Source of the DNA: Clostridium polynesiense
GTDB taxonomy: Bacteria > Bacillota > Clostridia > Clostridiales > Clostridiaceae
DNA length: 64,000 bases
Direction of reading: 5' to 3'
Assembly (NCBI RefSeq): GCF_000820705.1
Contig: NZ_CCXI01000142.1
Span: 142,487 to 206,486, forward strand
Both the position numbers and the translations under genes were made by a program. Shown piece by piece: positions 26,025 through 35,502 of the stretch. Position 1 is the stretch's first letter, and every line of letters begins with the position of its first letter. A model generated the notes under the pieces. That model saw only the letters and a program-made list of their open reading frames with translations, searched no databases and had not been told where the DNA came from.

Positions 26025-27410
26025 ATGAGAAAAAAAGATATACTTGAATTAAAAAAACGGTTTAAAAAAGATTACTGCACCTTCACTAAAATGTGCGGCT
26101 GCTATGTTAACGGAGAAAAACATATTATTTTAAAATTTAGAGAAACCTTTTTAAACCTTGATGAGGATGAATACTTTAAATACCTAGAAATTGCTAAAAA
26201 AGTACTGTCCGGAACTATTGGAAACAATATTTTAGAGCTTAACTTTCCACTTAATGAGGAGCTTGTAAATGAAAAACAGATTTCCTTTATGCAGCTTAAA
26301 AACAGTCAGTTAAAGGACGATGAGCTCCTTGACAATTTTTATGAGTCCATTATAAACAGTTATGATTATACCGGTAACTTTTTGATACTTCTTTTTCATG
26401 ATGCTTATGATGTTATCACTAAAACCTCTGATAATGCCAAGATAGATGAATCGGAAGAGGTATATGAATATATTTTATGTGCCATTTGCCCTGTTTCGCT
26501 TTCAGATCCAGGCCTCAGATACTTTGAGGAGGAAAACAAGATAAAAGCACGTATCAGGGATTGGGTTGTAGAGGCTCCAACTAATGGCTTTGTGTTCCCT
26601 GCCTTTATTAATAGAAGCTCAGATGTTAACTCTATTATGTACTACACCAAAAACCCAAAGGATACACATCCTGAGTTGATGAAAAATGCTTTAGGCTGTT
26701 ACTCGAAGCAGACTGCTGCTGTGCAAAAGGAAAACTTTCAATTAATTGTTAAAGACTCTTTTGGTACTGATGAAAAAAAAGCTAAAAAAGCTTTTATGGA
26801 AATTCAGGAAAACCTAAGTTCCATGATAGAGGAACATAAGTCTATGTACGGTGATACAGACAGCGAACCTATAACCTTAACAAATAAAGAAATACAAAAC
26901 CTTTTAATTGAAAGTGATGTTCCTGAAGAAATTACTTCAAAAATTGAAAAATACTATACAGAAAGCTTTGGAAATGACCTTCCACTGGCAGAAAGCTTAA
27001 TTGATGCAAAAGTCCTTAAAGCAAATGAGCAGAGAAGAAAAGAAGCACACCTGGAAAAACAGGTAGAAATACTTCAAAGCAAACTTGAACAAGCTAAACA
27101 AGAGGCCGCTGCAGATAAGGAAGCCTCAGAGCCTTTAGAGGATATGGATGATAATGTGATGTCAGACGAAGCTTTAGAAACTGCTTCAGAAGCAGATTTA
27201 GAAGAAAATCCGGAAGTTAATTTAGAGGAAGCACAAGATACAAATCCAGAGGATTCTGAGGCTTCCCCTAACTATGACGTCATACTTCAAGTTAAGCCTG
27301 AAAAAATACCTCATATAAAATCTCAAATAATAGATGGCCAAAAGTGCATAGTTATACCTATTAATGAGGATGAACAAGCTAAGGTTAATGGGCTGGATGA
27401 TTTGATTTAG
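26025..27410 (+). CDS. DUF4317 family protein
   Basis: 461 residues from the ATG at 26025 after TGAGGAG; the open frame extends upstream but without an RBS. The start MRKKDILELKKRFKKDYC with MCGCYVNGEKHII is the hallmark of DUF4317 proteins, common in Clostridia and of unknown function. About residues 340-380 form a coiled coil (EQRRKEAHLEKQVEILQSKL), followed by a very acidic linker (about 385-425) and a short conserved C-terminal domain. Cytoplasmic. Single gene with a strong terminator. Confidence 0.85.
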   Translation: MRKKDILELKKRFKKDYCTFTKMCGCYVNGEKHIILKFRETFLNLDEDEYFKYLEIAKKVLSGTIGNNILELNFPLNEELVNEKQISFMQLKNSQLKDDELLDNFYESIINSYDYTGNFLILLFHDAYDVITKTSDNAKIDESEEVYEYILCAICPVSLSDPGLRYFEEENKIKARIRDWVVEAPTNGFVFPAFINRSSDVNSIMYYTKNPKDTHPELMKNALGCYSKQTAAVQKENFQLIVKDSFGTDEKKAKKAFMEIQENLSSMIEEHKSMYGDTDSEPITLTNKEIQNLLIESDVPEEITSKIEKYYTESFGNDLPLAESLIDAKVLKANEQRRKEAHLEKQVEILQSKLEQAKQEAAADKEASEPLEDMDDNVMSDEALETASEADLEENPEVNLEEAQDTNPEDSEASPNYDVILQVKPEKIPHIKSQIIDGQKCIVIPINEDEQAKVNGLDDLI

Positions 27411-27433
27411 GTTGTATGTTAATGAAGAGACTA

Positions 27434-27486
27434 GGAGCCTCCATAGATTTGATTGACAAATCTATGGAGGCTCTATCTTTATTTTT
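27434..27486 (+). terminator. Terminator after the DUF4317 gene
   Basis: A 17-base-pair perfect stem, arms GAGCCTCCATAGATTTG and its complement, with a five-base loop and a TATCTTTATTTTT tail. Confidence 0.9.
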
Positions 27487-27654
27487 CAACACTATACTAA
27501 ATGGACGAAATATATTTTTTTCTATAGTTATATATTCTTACATATAATTACATTTTTTTCATATCGTGATTGTTATAATAAAACAGTAAGCTTTGAATCA
27601 GTTTACACCTTTCTTTAATACCCCTTTGTAAATTTATTTTGATGGAGATTACTT

Positions 27655-28791
27655 ATGAATATAATAAAGCTTTTTATAAAACAAATTAAGGCCCATCCCG
27701 TTACTGTTATATTTTTTATGGTTGGTTATTTTATATCAACTTTAATACTTTCAATCGGCTTTAGTAATATAGTTTATATGAGAAATTCTATAATTGAAAG
27801 AAATAATGGAATATATAAAGACAGCCTAAATATTTATATATCCAGTTCAAAAAGTATAAATTTTGATAATATTATTGATACCTTCAAAGATATTTCAAAA
27901 AAGAGCAAAATAAGAATAACTAATTTATCTTCCTACATAGGTAATGGTAATGAAGAGCTGCATATTATAGCTGAGTACTTTAAATCAGATAACGGTAATT
28001 TTAATTTTCCTATAATAAAAGGACGACACTATACCGCTGAAGAGATATTAAAAGGTGAAAAAGTAGTTTTGTTAGGTAATGACTTGGAACAGCATACTTT
28101 TAATGATGGTGATAAACAAAAAATAAAAATAGGATTAAGTGAATATACCGTAATCGGATTTATTGGAAATAAAAACAAAAAATCTATTTGGGATAAAACA
28201 GTTTTTATGCCAATAACCTCAATCCCGGAAAACAGCAAATTGAATTACTTTAAATCCATGACCTCATCATTATTGCTGATTAGCGAATCTCAAAAGGAAG
28301 CTTCTGATTTACAATCTTTAATTAATAATATAAAAAAAATAGATCCTAATTCTATTGTGGAAGCATCTAGAACTGAAGAGTCAAAAAATGTATTTTTAAA
28401 CGTACTTAGTCAAAATGCAGGTATAATACTAATATCAATCCTTCTCTTTGGATTTTCAATAATTAATATAGTTAACATATCTTCATTTTGGATAAATGAA
28501 AGAAAAACAGAAATTGCAATAAGAAAATCCTTTGGAATAAATAATTTTCAGATATTTATATTATTATTTATGGAATTCTTATCCATAACTCTTATTACCA
28601 CAATTATAAGCCTAGTATTTCAAGCTGGTTTAAGCACAGCTATTAACAGTGCTTTTGGCTATTTTTTGTATGTCACCAAAGAAAACTTTATTTTGTCTTT
28701 AATTATTTCAATCCTTTCAGCATTAATAACAGTAATTGTCCCTTCAATAAAGATGATGAAAATTAGCCCCATAGAAGCACTTAAAATATAG
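27655..28791 (+). CDS. MacB-type ABC transporter permease
   Basis: 378 residues: N-terminal membrane helix (VIFFMVGYFISTLILSIGF, about 18-38), an extracytoplasmic MacB-core domain (about 45-245, with FNFPIIKGRHYTAEEI and EYTVIGFIGNKNK), and a C-terminal FtsX domain with three helices. The FtsX domain contains NERKTEIAIRKSFGI and ends MKISPIEALKI, both family-typical. First gene of a rightward operon (permease, second permease, ATPase). Such mechanotransmission systems export peptides or remodel the envelope rather than import. Confidence 0.88.
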   Translation: MNIIKLFIKQIKAHPVTVIFFMVGYFISTLILSIGFSNIVYMRNSIIERNNGIYKDSLNIYISSSKSINFDNIIDTFKDISKKSKIRITNLSSYIGNGNEELHIIAEYFKSDNGNFNFPIIKGRHYTAEEILKGEKVVLLGNDLEQHTFNDGDKQKIKIGLSEYTVIGFIGNKNKKSIWDKTVFMPITSIPENSKLNYFKSMTSSLLLISESQKEASDLQSLINNIKKIDPNSIVEASRTEESKNVFLNVLSQNAGIILISILLFGFSIINIVNISSFWINERKTEIAIRKSFGINNFQIFILLFMEFLSITLITTIISLVFQAGLSTAINSAFGYFLYVTKENFILSLIISILSALITVIVPSIKMMKISPIEALKI

Positions 28792-28806
28792 AGAGGTATA
28801 TTACTA

Positions 28807-30068
28807 ATGTTTATAAAATCTATTTTAAAGGAAATGATGAATAAAAAGTTTAGCAATATATTAATAATAATCCAGCTTGTGATAACTATAATTCTCTTAG
28901 TTTATTGCTACGACAGCATAAGGATGCTTAATTATCCTCAGCAACAGTTAAAATCAATATTGGGTAATGATTATAAAAATATTTATCAGCTAAAAATAAA
29001 AAAATCCTCTGACTCCGAAGAATTTGCAGATATGTTTAACAAATTTGATTCCAGATTAAAAAATCTATTAGATTCTGAGAATATAGGTGCTTTTAATTTA
29101 ACTAATACTCAATTTGATCAATTAGATAAAATGAGAAATTCATGAATTTAAGACGTACACTAACCAAAGGAACCTTTAAAGAATTATATCCTCAGGCAAT
29201 CGAAATATATAGAGTAGATTATTCTATTTATAAATTAATGAATGTAAAGATACAAGAGGGAAGAGGATTAAATAACGATGATTTTAGTTATGACTCTAAT
29301 ATTCCAATACCTATGATAGTAAGTAGCATTTATAAAGGAATTATTAATATAGATGATATATTAAGAAGCAGGCTAGATAATAAGGATTATAAAGTTGTAG
29401 GTTTCTTCAATGAAAATCTATATTGGCTTGATAAGAATAATCCGATTTTAAACAAACTAGTTCCTCTTAATGATAAGATTATAACTCCATACATTATTGA
29501 TACCTCCTCCGGATTAGATACTGTGATAAAGTCTCAGGCATACTATGTTATTAATAATGATAAAATGTCTGGTTCTCATTTAAAAAATGAAATTAATGGT
29601 TTAGGAAAACAATTTAATTTAAATATAGAGGCTAAAAGTCTAGATGATCAGCTATCAGATGTAACAAATAAAAACAAAGAATCCATATTTTTCGGACTTC
29701 TCATATCGATTTTTATTGTTATAATTTCATGTTTTAGCCTAACAATAATAATGTATTATTCAGTTAATATAAGAAAAAGAGAGCTGGGAATAAGGATTAT
29801 GTGCGGAGGCAGTATAAAGTATATAAAATCATTAATAATTGGTGAGATCCTACTACTAATGTCATTTTCACTTTTAATTTCATTTCTAATTCTCACTATA
29901 TTCAAAAAAACTGTTTCAGTATCATCTAATGTAATTAATTTCTTCGATATAAAAACCATAATATTAATTTTTATATTTATTATATTATTTACAATCATTT
30001 CTTCCTTACTACCATTGTTTAAAATCAGTAAATTAAGTCCCAAGGAATTAATAGGAGGAGTAGATTAA
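28807..30068 (+). pseudogene. Second MacB-type permease, split by a one-base frameshift
   Basis: The 5' frame gives 112 residues (N-terminal helix NILIIIQLVITIILLVYC, ending QLDKMRNS). The 3' frame, starting at 29142, gives 308 residues with the rest of the core and a three-helix FtsX domain (IRKRELGIRIMCGGSIKYI, ending ISKLSPKELIGGVD). Restoring one A in the run at 29128-29131 joins them as LDKNEKFMNLRRTL and yields about 420 residues, normal for the family. The two frames overlap as ATGA, so two separate peptides could be made. A sequencing error, slippage or a real mutation cannot be told apart here. Confidence 0.75.
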
Positions 30069-30751
30069 TGTCTATGATTCAGTTAGAAAACATATCAAAA
30101 ATTTACGGTAAAAACAGTTTTAGCACTATTGCCCTTCAGGATGTAACACTTAATATAGAAAAGGGTGAGTATGTAGCAATTATGGGGCCTTCCGGTTCAG
30201 GTAAATCAACTTTGCTTAATATAATAGGCTGTATGGATACTCAAACAGCAGGAAAGTACAAGCTTAATGATAAAGATGTAAGTCTGTTAAATAATAAGGA
30301 ATTGAGTTTAGTTCGTAATACTACTATAAGCTTTATTTTTCAGCATTTTGCTCTAATGAAGGATTATTCTATATATGACAATGTAGAACTGCCTTTAAGC
30401 TTTAAAAAGATTTCAAAGAAAAATAAAAAAGCAATCGTAATGAACTGCTTAAAGTCACTGAATATAGAGGATCAAGCCAATAAAAAGCCTGGTCAATTAT
30501 CTGGCGGTCAACAGCAGCGTGCAGCTATTGCTAGAGCACTAAGTACTGAGTCCCATATAATTTTAGCCGATGAACCTACAGGTTCGTTAGACCAGAAAAC
30601 CGGCAAAGATATTATGGACATACTTACATCCTTGAATAGAGGTGGAAAGACAATTATAATAATCACCCATGACCCCCAAATAGCAGCTTATTGCAAAAGA
30701 ATTATTACCATAAACGATGGAACAATAGTAAAGGATGAGTTAAATACATAA
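30068..30751 (+). CDS. MacB/LolD-type ABC transporter ATP-binding protein
   Basis: 227 residues. Walker A GPSGSGKST (about 42-50), Q-loop FIFQHFALM, signature LSGGQQQR, Walker B IILADEPTGSLD and the switch histidine ITHDP. The DEPTGSLD form is typical of the LolD/MacB/FtsE group that partners FtsX-type permeases. Its start overlaps the stop of the second permease by one base (TAATG), so it completes the three-gene operon. It would energise the two upstream permeases. Confidence 0.93.
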   Translation: MSMIQLENISKIYGKNSFSTIALQDVTLNIEKGEYVAIMGPSGSGKSTLLNIIGCMDTQTAGKYKLNDKDVSLLNNKELSLVRNTTISFIFQHFALMKDYSIYDNVELPLSFKKISKKNKKAIVMNCLKSLNIEDQANKKPGQLSGGQQQRAAIARALSTESHIILADEPTGSLDQKTGKDIMDILTSLNRGGKTIIIITHDPQIAAYCKRIITINDGTIVKDELNT

Positions 30752-30790
30752 AGATAATTAGAAAATTCCTGTGAACAAATCTTCTAAGGA

Positions 30791-30820
30791 AAAAAGAGCG
30801 GCATTTATGCCGCTCTTTTT
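30791..30820. terminator. Bidirectional terminator
   Basis: Fourteen-base-pair stem AAAAAGAGCGGCAT/ATGCCGCTCTTTTT with a two-base loop, between the ABC operon and the convergent flavoprotein gene. Confidence 0.92.
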
Positions 30821-30860
30821 GTTTTATTAATTATGTTTCTGATTCTTATTCAATTACTCT

Positions 30861-32651
30861 TTATTTTACACTCTTAGCAGCATGCTCTCCGGCAATTCTT
30901 CCGCTGGTCAAAGCAAATTGAACAGAGCTGCCTGTCATATATACCTGATTATAAAGGATTTTATTTGCATTTTCCCCTACTGCATAAAGATTATTTATTA
31001 CAGAGCCGTCTGCTTTAATAACTTGGTAGGAATCGTTGGTCTTTACTCCTGCAAAGGTTCCCATAGTTTTAGGATAAAGCTTAATTGCATAATAAGGAGC
31101 CTTTTCTACAGCCACTAAATTTTCCTTGCTCTTACCCATAGGATCCTTGCCTGTTTTTACTCCATCATTAAAATCTTTCATGCTCTTACCAAAGGTTTCT
31201 GCCGGAACTTCCATAGCCTTACCTAAAGCCTCAATGGTATCAGCTTTAACTACCTCTCCTGAGGACATCTGCTCCTCCAGAGACTTGATTAGATCTCCAT
31301 TCTTTTCAGAAGAATCTATTATAACCCAGGTTTTATCCTGCTCTAAAAGCTTATTAGTTGATATGGCATAATGAAGCTCTTCGCTGGTAAACCTTTCTCC
31401 CTTACCATTAACATAAACCTTAGTCCAGTCCATCATTAAGGAGCCTGTTCCTTTTAACTTGCTTGCTACTCCAAGTCCTATTACCCAAGGATCCTCATAG
31501 AGGGTTCCCCCTACCTTCTCTGCCATAATAATACCATCACCGGTACTACCTGCTGCAGCTGCACTAAGCTCAGAGGTACCTGCTGCTTTTGGAATGTATT
31601 TTTTTAGAAGCTCTTCATTTTTAGCATAGCCCCCAGCAGCTAGTATAACTTTTTTTGCATTTATTTTTATCTTACCATTCTTTCCTTCTGCTACAACACC
31701 AGTAACATTGCCATCTTTATCTATTATAAGCTCTTTGGCTGGAGTTTCTGTTAATATCTCTACACCTTTACCAGTAGCATAGCCTTCTAAATTTTTGGCT
31801 ATAGTAGTACCACCCTTAGTGCTTTTATCACTTACAGGAAAGTGAAGTCTTTTTGTAGGATCTAAACCAAAGCCTATAACATCAACATATTTGTGACCAA
31901 CAGAATCTACAAGCCATTCTGTTGTTTTAACTGCTTCATCCATAAATTTCTCTACGAAAGTATAATCGGGATACTTACTTCCAGGATTGCTGGTAGCCTG
32001 TCTCTCTTTCCAAAGTTTTAACCAAGCTTCCTTGCTGTCTTTTATTCCCTTTTCCTTCTGGAATTTTGTACCTGTAGCACCTATTGCACCACCGGATAAG
32101 GCTGTGGAACCACCTATAGTTGCTTGTTTCTCAAGAACTACAACTTTGGCACCATTTTCACTAGCAGAAGCAGCTGCAGAAAGTCCAGAGCCTCCTGCTC
32201 CTATAATTACTATATCTGTAGTTATTTCTGTATCAGTCTTTGAATTATCCTTTGAGGCAGTTTTAGCTTTTAATGAAGCTACATCTCCACCGGCTTGCTT
32301 AACACAATCCTCTATAGCAGCCAGGATTGCCTTAGAACTTACTGTAGCTCCTGATACTGTATCTACTGCTAGTGTTTGTCCACCAACAACTTCCTTAGCT
32401 ATACGCTCTAGAGCAACATCTCCAAGACCTGTGGTCTCCGAATGTTCTAAAGTTTTAACCTCTAGAATAGACCCCTTATCAAACTTTGCCTCTATTACTA
32501 CATCACCATTAATCCCTTTGGCTGTTGCTTTATAAGTTCCAGCCTTGTAAGAACCATCAGCTTTGGATCCTATGGAAGAACATGCTCCCAAAGTTAAAAG
32601 TATAAATAAACTCATTAATGTAAATAAAATTTTCCTTGATAGTTTTTTCAA
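30861..32651 (-). CDS. Extracytoplasmic FMN-binding/FAD-dependent reductase lipoprotein (fumarate/urocanate reductase-like)
   Basis: 596 residues in three parts. A lipoprotein signal (LFILLTLGACSS, Cys24). An FMN-binding domain (about 33-115) with the motif DTVSGATVSS, whose threonine receives covalent FMN from ApbE/FmnB in this family. A FAD-binding fumarate-reductase-type domain starting DIVIIGAGGSGLSAAASA, with the GGSTALSGGAIGA loop, ending GSSVQFALTSGRIAGEHAA. This architecture is that of UrdA/IfcA-like flavin reductases fed by extracellular electron transfer. The terminal acceptor is not readable from sequence. Start is TTG at 32651 after AAGGAGGGGG. Monocistronic; no ApbE, Ndh2 or quinone-side genes are nearby. 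Confidence 0.88.
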   Translation of the reverse strand: MKKLSRKILFTLMSLFILLTLGACSSIGSKADGSYKAGTYKATAKGINGDVVIEAKFDKGSILEVKTLEHSETTGLGDVALERIAKEVVGGQTLAVDTVSGATVSSKAILAAIEDCVKQAGGDVASLKAKTASKDNSKTDTEITTDIVIIGAGGSGLSAAASASENGAKVVVLEKQATIGGSTALSGGAIGATGTKFQKEKGIKDSKEAWLKLWKERQATSNPGSKYPDYTFVEKFMDEAVKTTEWLVDSVGHKYVDVIGFGLDPTKRLHFPVSDKSTKGGTTIAKNLEGYATGKGVEILTETPAKELIIDKDGNVTGVVAEGKNGKIKINAKKVILAAGGYAKNEELLKKYIPKAAGTSELSAAAAGSTGDGIIMAEKVGGTLYEDPWVIGLGVASKLKGTGSLMMDWTKVYVNGKGERFTSEELHYAISTNKLLEQDKTWVIIDSSEKNGDLIKSLEEQMSSGEVVKADTIEALGKAMEVPAETFGKSMKDFNDGVKTGKDPMGKSKENLVAVEKAPYYAIKLYPKTMGTFAGVKTNDSYQVIKADGSVINNLYAVGENANKILYNQVYMTGSSVQFALTSGRIAGEHAAKSVK

Positions 32652-32805
32652 TTTTCCCCCTCCTTAAATTTTCCCAAGATAAATCCTTATGTGATAAAAA
32701 TTACTTTAATAGTTAGTTAAATAACTATCAATATATCTTAATTTTAATTTCTTGTCCCAGCCCTATGTCAATATAGCTTTTTTAACTATTTATCATGATA
32801 AATAT

Positions 32806-32836
32806 ATAAAACCTTGGGTTGACCCAAGGTTTTATT
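32806..32836. terminator. Terminator-like hairpin
   Basis: AAAACCTTGGGT/ACCCAAGGTTTT with a two-base loop, flanked by A/T runs, about 155 bases upstream of the flavoprotein start. It would end leftward transcription from the broken genes at 33-34 kb. Confidence 0.8.
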
Positions 32837-33041
32837 ACATCTATAATCTATTTTCTTTTAATACTCTGAGCATTTCTGCTAAGGGAGCTTTAAGATTACC
32901 TGCATCCGCTTTGCAAATAGCTTCTTTATAGTGTTTGAACTGCTGTGGTTAAAACCCAGACAGCTCCCTCTGATAGAGGTGGCAGATCTTACTTTCCTGT
33001 ATATAATTCTGAATCTTAATTATATTATTTTTTCTAAGTTA

Positions 33042-33298
33042 TTGTTTTACATAAATTCCCTCTAAGTACCCAACTGGATTGCTCTCCGTGCCTTCAACAT
33101 AGTCTTTTTTTATCCACACTGTGAAACCCCTGCTGGAGTATTATCCATATAAGCTATAAGTACCTATGATTCATTGGATATAATAGATTACTGTAATTCC
33201 CATTGTAAATCATTTATACCTGAACTACTCCACATCTTATGAAATAATTCTGCTACTGTGTAACTATCTTCAGTTTTAGCTTTGCAAATTTTAATCAT
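33042..33298 (-). pseudogene. Remnant of an aminoglycoside 6'-N-acetyltransferase-like GNAT gene
   Basis: From an ATG at 33298 the frame reads MIKICKAKTEDSYTVAELFH...MWSS. It then passes two in-frame stops (after LQWELQ and SNES) into VLIAYMDNTPAGVSQC, and after a frameshift DYVEGTESNPVGYLEGIYVK. The last segment is the conserved motif region of AAC(6')-type acetyltransferases. The C-terminal part is gone. To its left another open remnant (KHYKEAICKADAGNLK...LKENRL, ending at 32841) is of unknown origin. The 710-base stretch 32652-33363 holds nothing intact. Confidence 0.65.
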
Positions 33299-33363
33299 CG
33301 TTTAACTCACGTATCCTTTTCTTATAAGGTACTTGATTAGTTCTCTCATATCCTTTTCAGTAT

Positions 33364-33935
33364 TTATTCATAAAATATACTTTCAATCATATAATTACAC
33401 AAATTTAGTAAAAGCTCTCTGTTAAAGCTTTCTTCTATTTCAGATTTGTAACATTTCAATGCTTCATAAAGTAATGCTGTATATTGCTTTGGAAGATTTT
33501 CTATCCCCCATGCTCCACCTTGTTCTTTCGATAAAACCAAGCCCTCCTTTTTATATGCAGATACTCGGCATAAATTCAAAATAGTATCAACAGGACTATC
33601 ATCAATATCTTCTTTTGCATTCTTTATATCACCTTTAATGCTATCTAAGTAATACTTAGTAGGAACATCTCCAAATACTTCATCTACTGATTTTCCAACA
33701 ATAGGATACCTAATGTTTTTTATAACCGTAAAATGTGCCGCCAAATCTTTATCCACTCTTCTTTTTCATCAATTGTAGGTAAATTATTTATAACTACTAT
33801 AAAGTCCATATCACTTTTATTAGGATTAAAACATCCAAATGCAAGAGAACCATGTACATATATTCCAATTAAGTTATCTCCTAAAACTCTTTTATACTCA
33901 TAGGCAATCTTATTAAGTATTTTCTTACAATTCAT
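33364..33935 (-). pseudogene. Aminoglycoside-nucleotidyltransferase-like (DUF4111) gene with internal deletion
   Basis: The first part (33720-33935) has the nucleotidyltransferase motif GIYVHGSLAFG with NKSDMDFIVV, i.e. GS...DxD. It then runs out of frame. The second part (33364-33756, another frame) carries the C-terminal DUF4111 signature DKDLAAHFTVIKNI...GKSVDEVFGDVP and LSKEQGGAWGIENLP. Relatives such as spectinomycin/streptomycin adenylyltransferases have about 60 more residues between these parts, so a deletion plus frameshift has removed the centre. It adjoins the AAC(6')-like remnant, suggesting a dead pair of resistance-like genes. Confidence 0.72.
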
Positions 33936-33985
33936 TCTCCTACTCCCCTATTACCAAGAAACATTAATGATATATAAATCGAAAT

Positions 33986-34318
33986 TTATTCGAATAGTGT
34001 TTCTTTGAATATATGTTCTAATTTATCAGATGGAACATTTTGATTTATATATACCTGCAACATACCTTTGGCCGTAATCTTATAAGCATCTAATGCTCCT
34101 TTATACCGAAGCACTGCCAGTGCTTCAATATTAATATGGTCTTTAAATGGAATCAACCGCACAAAAGTATCTCCAACATAATAACTCGGTAATTTTGCCC
34201 ACAGTTTTTCTTCAACTTCTTGCGAAATACTATCATAAATGATTGTTCTTAACTTAATATATAATTCTTTAATATCAGGTGAATATTTATCTATATATTC
34301 TTTCACACTTTCATTCAT
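33986..34318 (-). CDS. DUF1801 (YdhG-like) protein
   Basis: 110 residues. The pattern EEKLWAKLPSYYVGDTFVRLIPFKDHINI followed (after a short gap) by a YKITAKGMLQVYINQNVP strand and a final helix matches DUF1801/YdhG small proteins, which bind an unknown ligand. Cytoplasmic. Start: ATG after AGGGGCGATGTT. It lies 50 bases upstream of the broken nucleotidyltransferase gene in the same direction. Confidence 0.75.
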   Translation of the reverse strand: MNESVKEYIDKYSPDIKELYIKLRTIIYDSISQEVEEKLWAKLPSYYVGDTFVRLIPFKDHINIEALAVLRYKGALDAYKITAKGMLQVYINQNVPSDKLEHIFKETLFE

Positions 34319-34512
34319 ATAACATCGCCCCTAAATTCTTATTTATTATATTTATAACCTATATTACCTTATCAGTATCTAATATCAATAGTAACATTTT
34401 TTGTAAATACTGTATATTCTATGACATTTAATTAAGCATATTATAATTAAAGAATATAATATGCTAATGTAAAATATAGTATATTATCTATTCTTCTTTG
34501 GAGGTATTATTT

Positions 34513-34791
34513 ATGATTACTATTTGTTTAAATGGTGAAGAATTCCATACTGTATCCGAGCTTCATAAGGTTTTAAAAACTAAATTCGCACTTCCTGATT
34601 ATTATGGTGAAAACCTTGATGCTTTATGGGACTGTTTAACAACGGATATAACCCTTCCTATATCTTTGTGCTGGGTTAATTTTAATAAAAGCCGTGAATG
34701 TTTAGGTAATTACGCTGTGTCACTGTTAGACTTACTGATTGATGTTTCTAATTATCATGGAGATGCTTTTAAGTTTACTTATATCTATTAA
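34513..34791 (+). CDS. Barstar-family ribonuclease inhibitor
   Basis: 92 residues, the normal barstar size. The conserved barstar core is visible: helix SELHKVLKTKFALPDYYGENLDALWDCL with the YGxNLDALWDCLT motif that contacts barnase (Tyr, Asn, Leu, Asp and Trp). Start: ATG at 34513, nine bases after TTGGAGGT. The next gene encodes a secreted barnase, so this is its intracellular antidote, expressed before the toxin. Confidence 0.9.
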   Translation: MITICLNGEEFHTVSELHKVLKTKFALPDYYGENLDALWDCLTTDITLPISLCWVNFNKSRECLGNYAVSLLDLLIDVSNYHGDAFKFTYIY

Positions 34792-34903
34792 TTATATTAA
34801 TATTTAGCTTTTAGAATATTTTTTTATTTTTAGCTGCAGTAAAGTTCTATTTAATAAATTCTTTTAATATTTATATTGTAGATATTTTATATTAAGGATG
34901 TGT

Positions 34904-35380
34904 ATGATGAAAAAATTCAGTCAAAGGCTCATTCTTTTAATCTTCTCTTTACTACTATCTTTATCTCTTATCGGTATTAACTTACCGGTTAAGGCCCAGC
35001 CTGCGATTACTACAAATGTTGAATCAATAGCAGCTACTAATGTTATAATAAACGATTTTCAAGGTGTTGCTGACTATATTCACATCAATAATAGACTACC
35101 GGATAACTTTATAACCAAAGAAGAAGCCAGAAACCTAGGTTGGAGTCCTGGAGAAGACCTTTGGGATTATGCTCCAAATAAGAGCATAGGTGGAGACATC
35201 TTTAGAAATGCAGAAAAAAGACTGCCAGAGAAAAGCGGCAGGGTTTATCGTGAATGTGATATAAATTATAATGGTGGAGCCAGAGGTGCTGACAGAATAG
35301 TATATTCAAACGATGGACTTATATATGGAACCACTGACCATTATCAAACCTTTACCCTTTATTATAATGGTCCACAATAA
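34904..35380 (+). CDS. Secreted ribonuclease, barnase family
   Basis: About 158 residues: an N-terminal signal peptide (LILLIFSLLLSLSLIGINLPVKA, cleaved near residue 30), a pro-like segment, then a complete barnase domain. Conserved pieces are YIHINNRLPDNFITKEEAR, PNKSIGGDIFRNAEKRLPE, YRECDINYNGG (catalytic Glu), ADRIVYSNDG (Arg) and TTDHYQTF (catalytic His). All catalytic residues are present. Starts at 34898, 34904 or 34907 are possible; AAGGATG favours 34904/34907. It follows the barstar gene by about 110 bases in the same direction. Probably an exported antibacterial or nutrient RNase. Confidence 0.92.
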   Translation: MMKKFSQRLILLIFSLLLSLSLIGINLPVKAQPAITTNVESIAATNVIINDFQGVADYIHINNRLPDNFITKEEARNLGWSPGEDLWDYAPNKSIGGDIFRNAEKRLPEKSGRVYRECDINYNGGARGADRIVYSNDGLIYGTTDHYQTFTLYYNGPQ

Positions 35381-35416
35381 TACTTTTCACCAATTATAAT
35401 GTACTTTTAAAATTTA

Positions 35417-35446
35417 AAGACTACTCCTTACGGGTAGTCTTTTCTT
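35417..35446 (+). terminator. Terminator after the barnase gene
   Basis: AAGACTAC/GTAGTCTT stem with a loop of about nine bases (three further G-C/T pairs possible) and a TTTCTTAATTT tail. Confidence 0.75.
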
Positions 35447-35502
35447 AATTTCACCATCTAATGGGAATTATTCTTAATAGCACTAACATTAATAATATAT
35501 AC

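Noticed and set aside
31987..32535. Long rightward open frame (182 codons) opposite the flavoprotein gene
   Set aside because: Antisense to the FMN/FAD domains; Ser/Pro-rich shadow translation.
32841..32955. Open remnant ending KAPLAEMLRVLKENRL
   Set aside because: Reads like a protein tail but I cannot tie it to a family or to the acetyltransferase remnant next to it; mentioned only in that entry.
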